DNA from: Actinomycetota bacterium
GTDB taxonomy: Bacteria > Actinomycetota > Acidimicrobiia > Acidimicrobiales > JACDEA01
Reading direction: 5' to 3'
Assembly: GCA_013816725.1 (NCBI GenBank)
Contig: JACDEA010000024.1
Span: 1-13,156, forward strand
DNA: 13,156 nucleotides
The position numbers were made by a program, and so were the translations under genes. The notes below the pieces were generated by a model. That model saw nothing but the letters and a program-made list of their open reading frames with translations. It was not told where the DNA came from and made no database searches. Below are positions 12,138-13,156 of this stretch, piece by piece (the first letter of the stretch is position 1; each line of letters begins with the position of its first letter).

Positions 12138-13156
12138 ATGCAGAAGCTCGTCGTCGTAGGCCAGGGCTACGTCGGCCTACCCCTGGCCATTCGGGCCAAC
12201 GAGGTGGGCTACGACGTTGTGGGGCTCGATCTCGACAACGGGCGCGTGAAGCGGCTGCAAGCGGGGGAGTCCTACGTCGAGGACGTGAGCTCCGACGCGC
12301 TGGCCGCCGCGCTGGCGTCGGGCCGATACCGTCCCACTGCCGACATCGCCGATTGCGCCGGGTTCGACATTGCAGTGATAACGGTGCCCACGCCGTTGCG
12401 CGAGGGCAACCCTGATCTCAGCTTCATCGAGGATGCGGCGCAGAGCATCGGGCCACTGGTGCGCCCCGGCGCCACCGTCATCCTCGAGTCGACGACCTAC
12501 CCCGGTACGACTCAGGAGTTGGTCCTGCCGATCCTGGAGGATCGTTCCGGCCTGGTCGCAGGAACACAGTTCCAACTCGGCTACAGCCCCGAGCGGATCG
12601 ATCCCGGAAGCGCCGTATGGACCCTCGTGAACACGCCAAAGGTCGTGTCCGGTATCGACGACGTTTCGCTCGCCGCGGTCGACGGGTTCTACCGGACGAT
12701 CGTCGAGCGAACGGTGCTGGTGTCCACACCCAAAGAAGCCGAACTGGCGAAGCTTCTCGAGAACACGTTCCGTCACGTCAACATCGCGCTCGTCAACGAA
12801 ATCGCGATGTTCGCCGCCGACCTCGGCATCGACGTGTGGGAGGCGATCGACGCGGCGACGACGAAGCCCTTCGGGTTCATGCGCTTCACCCCGGGCCCGG
12901 GCGTCGGGGGCCACTGCCTGCCGATCGACCCGAGTTACCTCTCATGGCGCGTCCGCGACCGCCTGGGCCACAGCTTCCGATTCGTCGAGTTGGCCAACGA
13001 CGTCAATGACCACATGCCCGACTTCGTCGTGCGTCGCATCACCGCAGCGCTCAACACCCGGAAGCAGTCAGTGAACGGCAGCCGCGTGCTGCTGCTCGGG
13101 TTGGCGTACAAGAAGAACACCGGCGACGCCCGTGAGTCGCCGGCGCTGGTGATCGC
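12138..13156 (+). CDS. Nucleotide-sugar 6-dehydrogenase (UDP-HexNAc/UDP-glucose type), 3' end outside window
   Basis: 339 residues are visible of about 430 expected. It oxidises C6 of a UDP-sugar to the uronic acid with two NAD molecules. The NAD-binding motif GQGYVG lies at residues 8-13. The first catalytic part has TVPTPLREGNPDLSFI (82-97) and ESTTYPGTT (117-125). Lys205 and Asn209 lie in AELAKLLENT, and the catalytic Cys260 is in GVGGHCLPIDPSYLSW. GLAYKKNTGDARESP starts the third domain. HCLPIDPxYLxW and ESTTYPGTT are like the WbpA/WecC group (UDP-N-acetyl-glucosamine or -mannosamine dehydrogenases) more than like UDP-glucose enzymes, but the substrate is not certain. The likely role is making a uronic acid for surface polysaccharide; flanking genes past the window should tell. 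Confidence 0.93.
   Translation, partial: MQKLVVVGQGYVGLPLAIRANEVGYDVVGLDLDNGRVKRLQAGESYVEDVSSDALAAALASGRYRPTADIADCAGFDIAVITVPTPLREGNPDLSFIEDAAQSIGPLVRPGATVILESTTYPGTTQELVLPILEDRSGLVAGTQFQLGYSPERIDPGSAVWTLVNTPKVVSGIDDVSLAAVDGFYRTIVERTVLVSTPKEAELAKLLENTFRHVNIALVNEIAMFAADLGIDVWEAIDAATTKPFGFMRFTPGPGVGGHCLPIDPSYLSWRVRDRLGHSFRFVELANDVNDHMPDFVVRRITAALNTRKQSVNGSRVLLLGLAYKKNTGDARESPALVI

Noticed and set aside
12177..12914. 245-codon minus-strand frame
   Set aside because: Opposite the nucleotide-sugar dehydrogenase, whose NAD motif and GGHCLPIDP active site are intact on the plus strand.

Overview
The window is G+C-rich, gene-dense DNA, most probably from a high-GC actinobacterium. Three things point there: a class E-type sortase signal (LANTG), the MeaA-type ethylmalonyl-CoA mutase, and start codons that often sit directly behind a TANNNT -10 box instead of a Shine-Dalgarno sequence. 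A class such as Acidimicrobiia is possible but cannot be fixed from this sequence. I see no rRNA, tRNA, CRISPR array, transposase or origin. No stretch over 300 bases lacks a gene.

Left part (1-2506, minus strand): a small LAXTG-type sorted protein is followed 21 bases later by a DUF4012 membrane-anchored protein. Beyond that is a separate RsbW-like ATP-binding regulator cut by the window edge. A short MazG-like pyrophosphohydrolase (2624-2905, plus) runs into the end of asd. The next block (5133-2883, minus) is ask-asd, the first two steps from aspartate towards lysine, methionine, threonine and diaminopimelate. The ask gene carries what looks like an internal ribosome-binding site and start for a separate regulatory subunit.

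Middle (5186-6255): a gene for a winged-helix/DUF559 nuclease-like protein lies between two direct copies of a 46-base palindromic repeat (43/46 identical), and the second copy supplies its stop codon. This is the best candidate in the window for an undescribed mobile or self-contained element. Two tandem cyclophilins follow (6296-7623), one membrane-anchored and one soluble, sharing an unusual Cys-containing leader.

Right part: a translationally coupled minus-strand operon (9248-7607) encodes a methyltransferase-like protein, a peptidase S51/cyanophycinase-like protein and a YbaK-type tRNA deacylase. It diverges from 3-hydroxyacyl-CoA dehydrogenase and ethylmalonyl-CoA mutase genes (9286-12126), two steps that fit the ethylmalonyl-CoA pathway of acetyl-CoA assimilation. 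The 37-base divergent gap holds a perfect palindrome. The window ends inside a UDP-N-acetylhexosamine/UDP-sugar 6-dehydrogenase gene (12138 onward), probably the start of a surface-polysaccharide locus.
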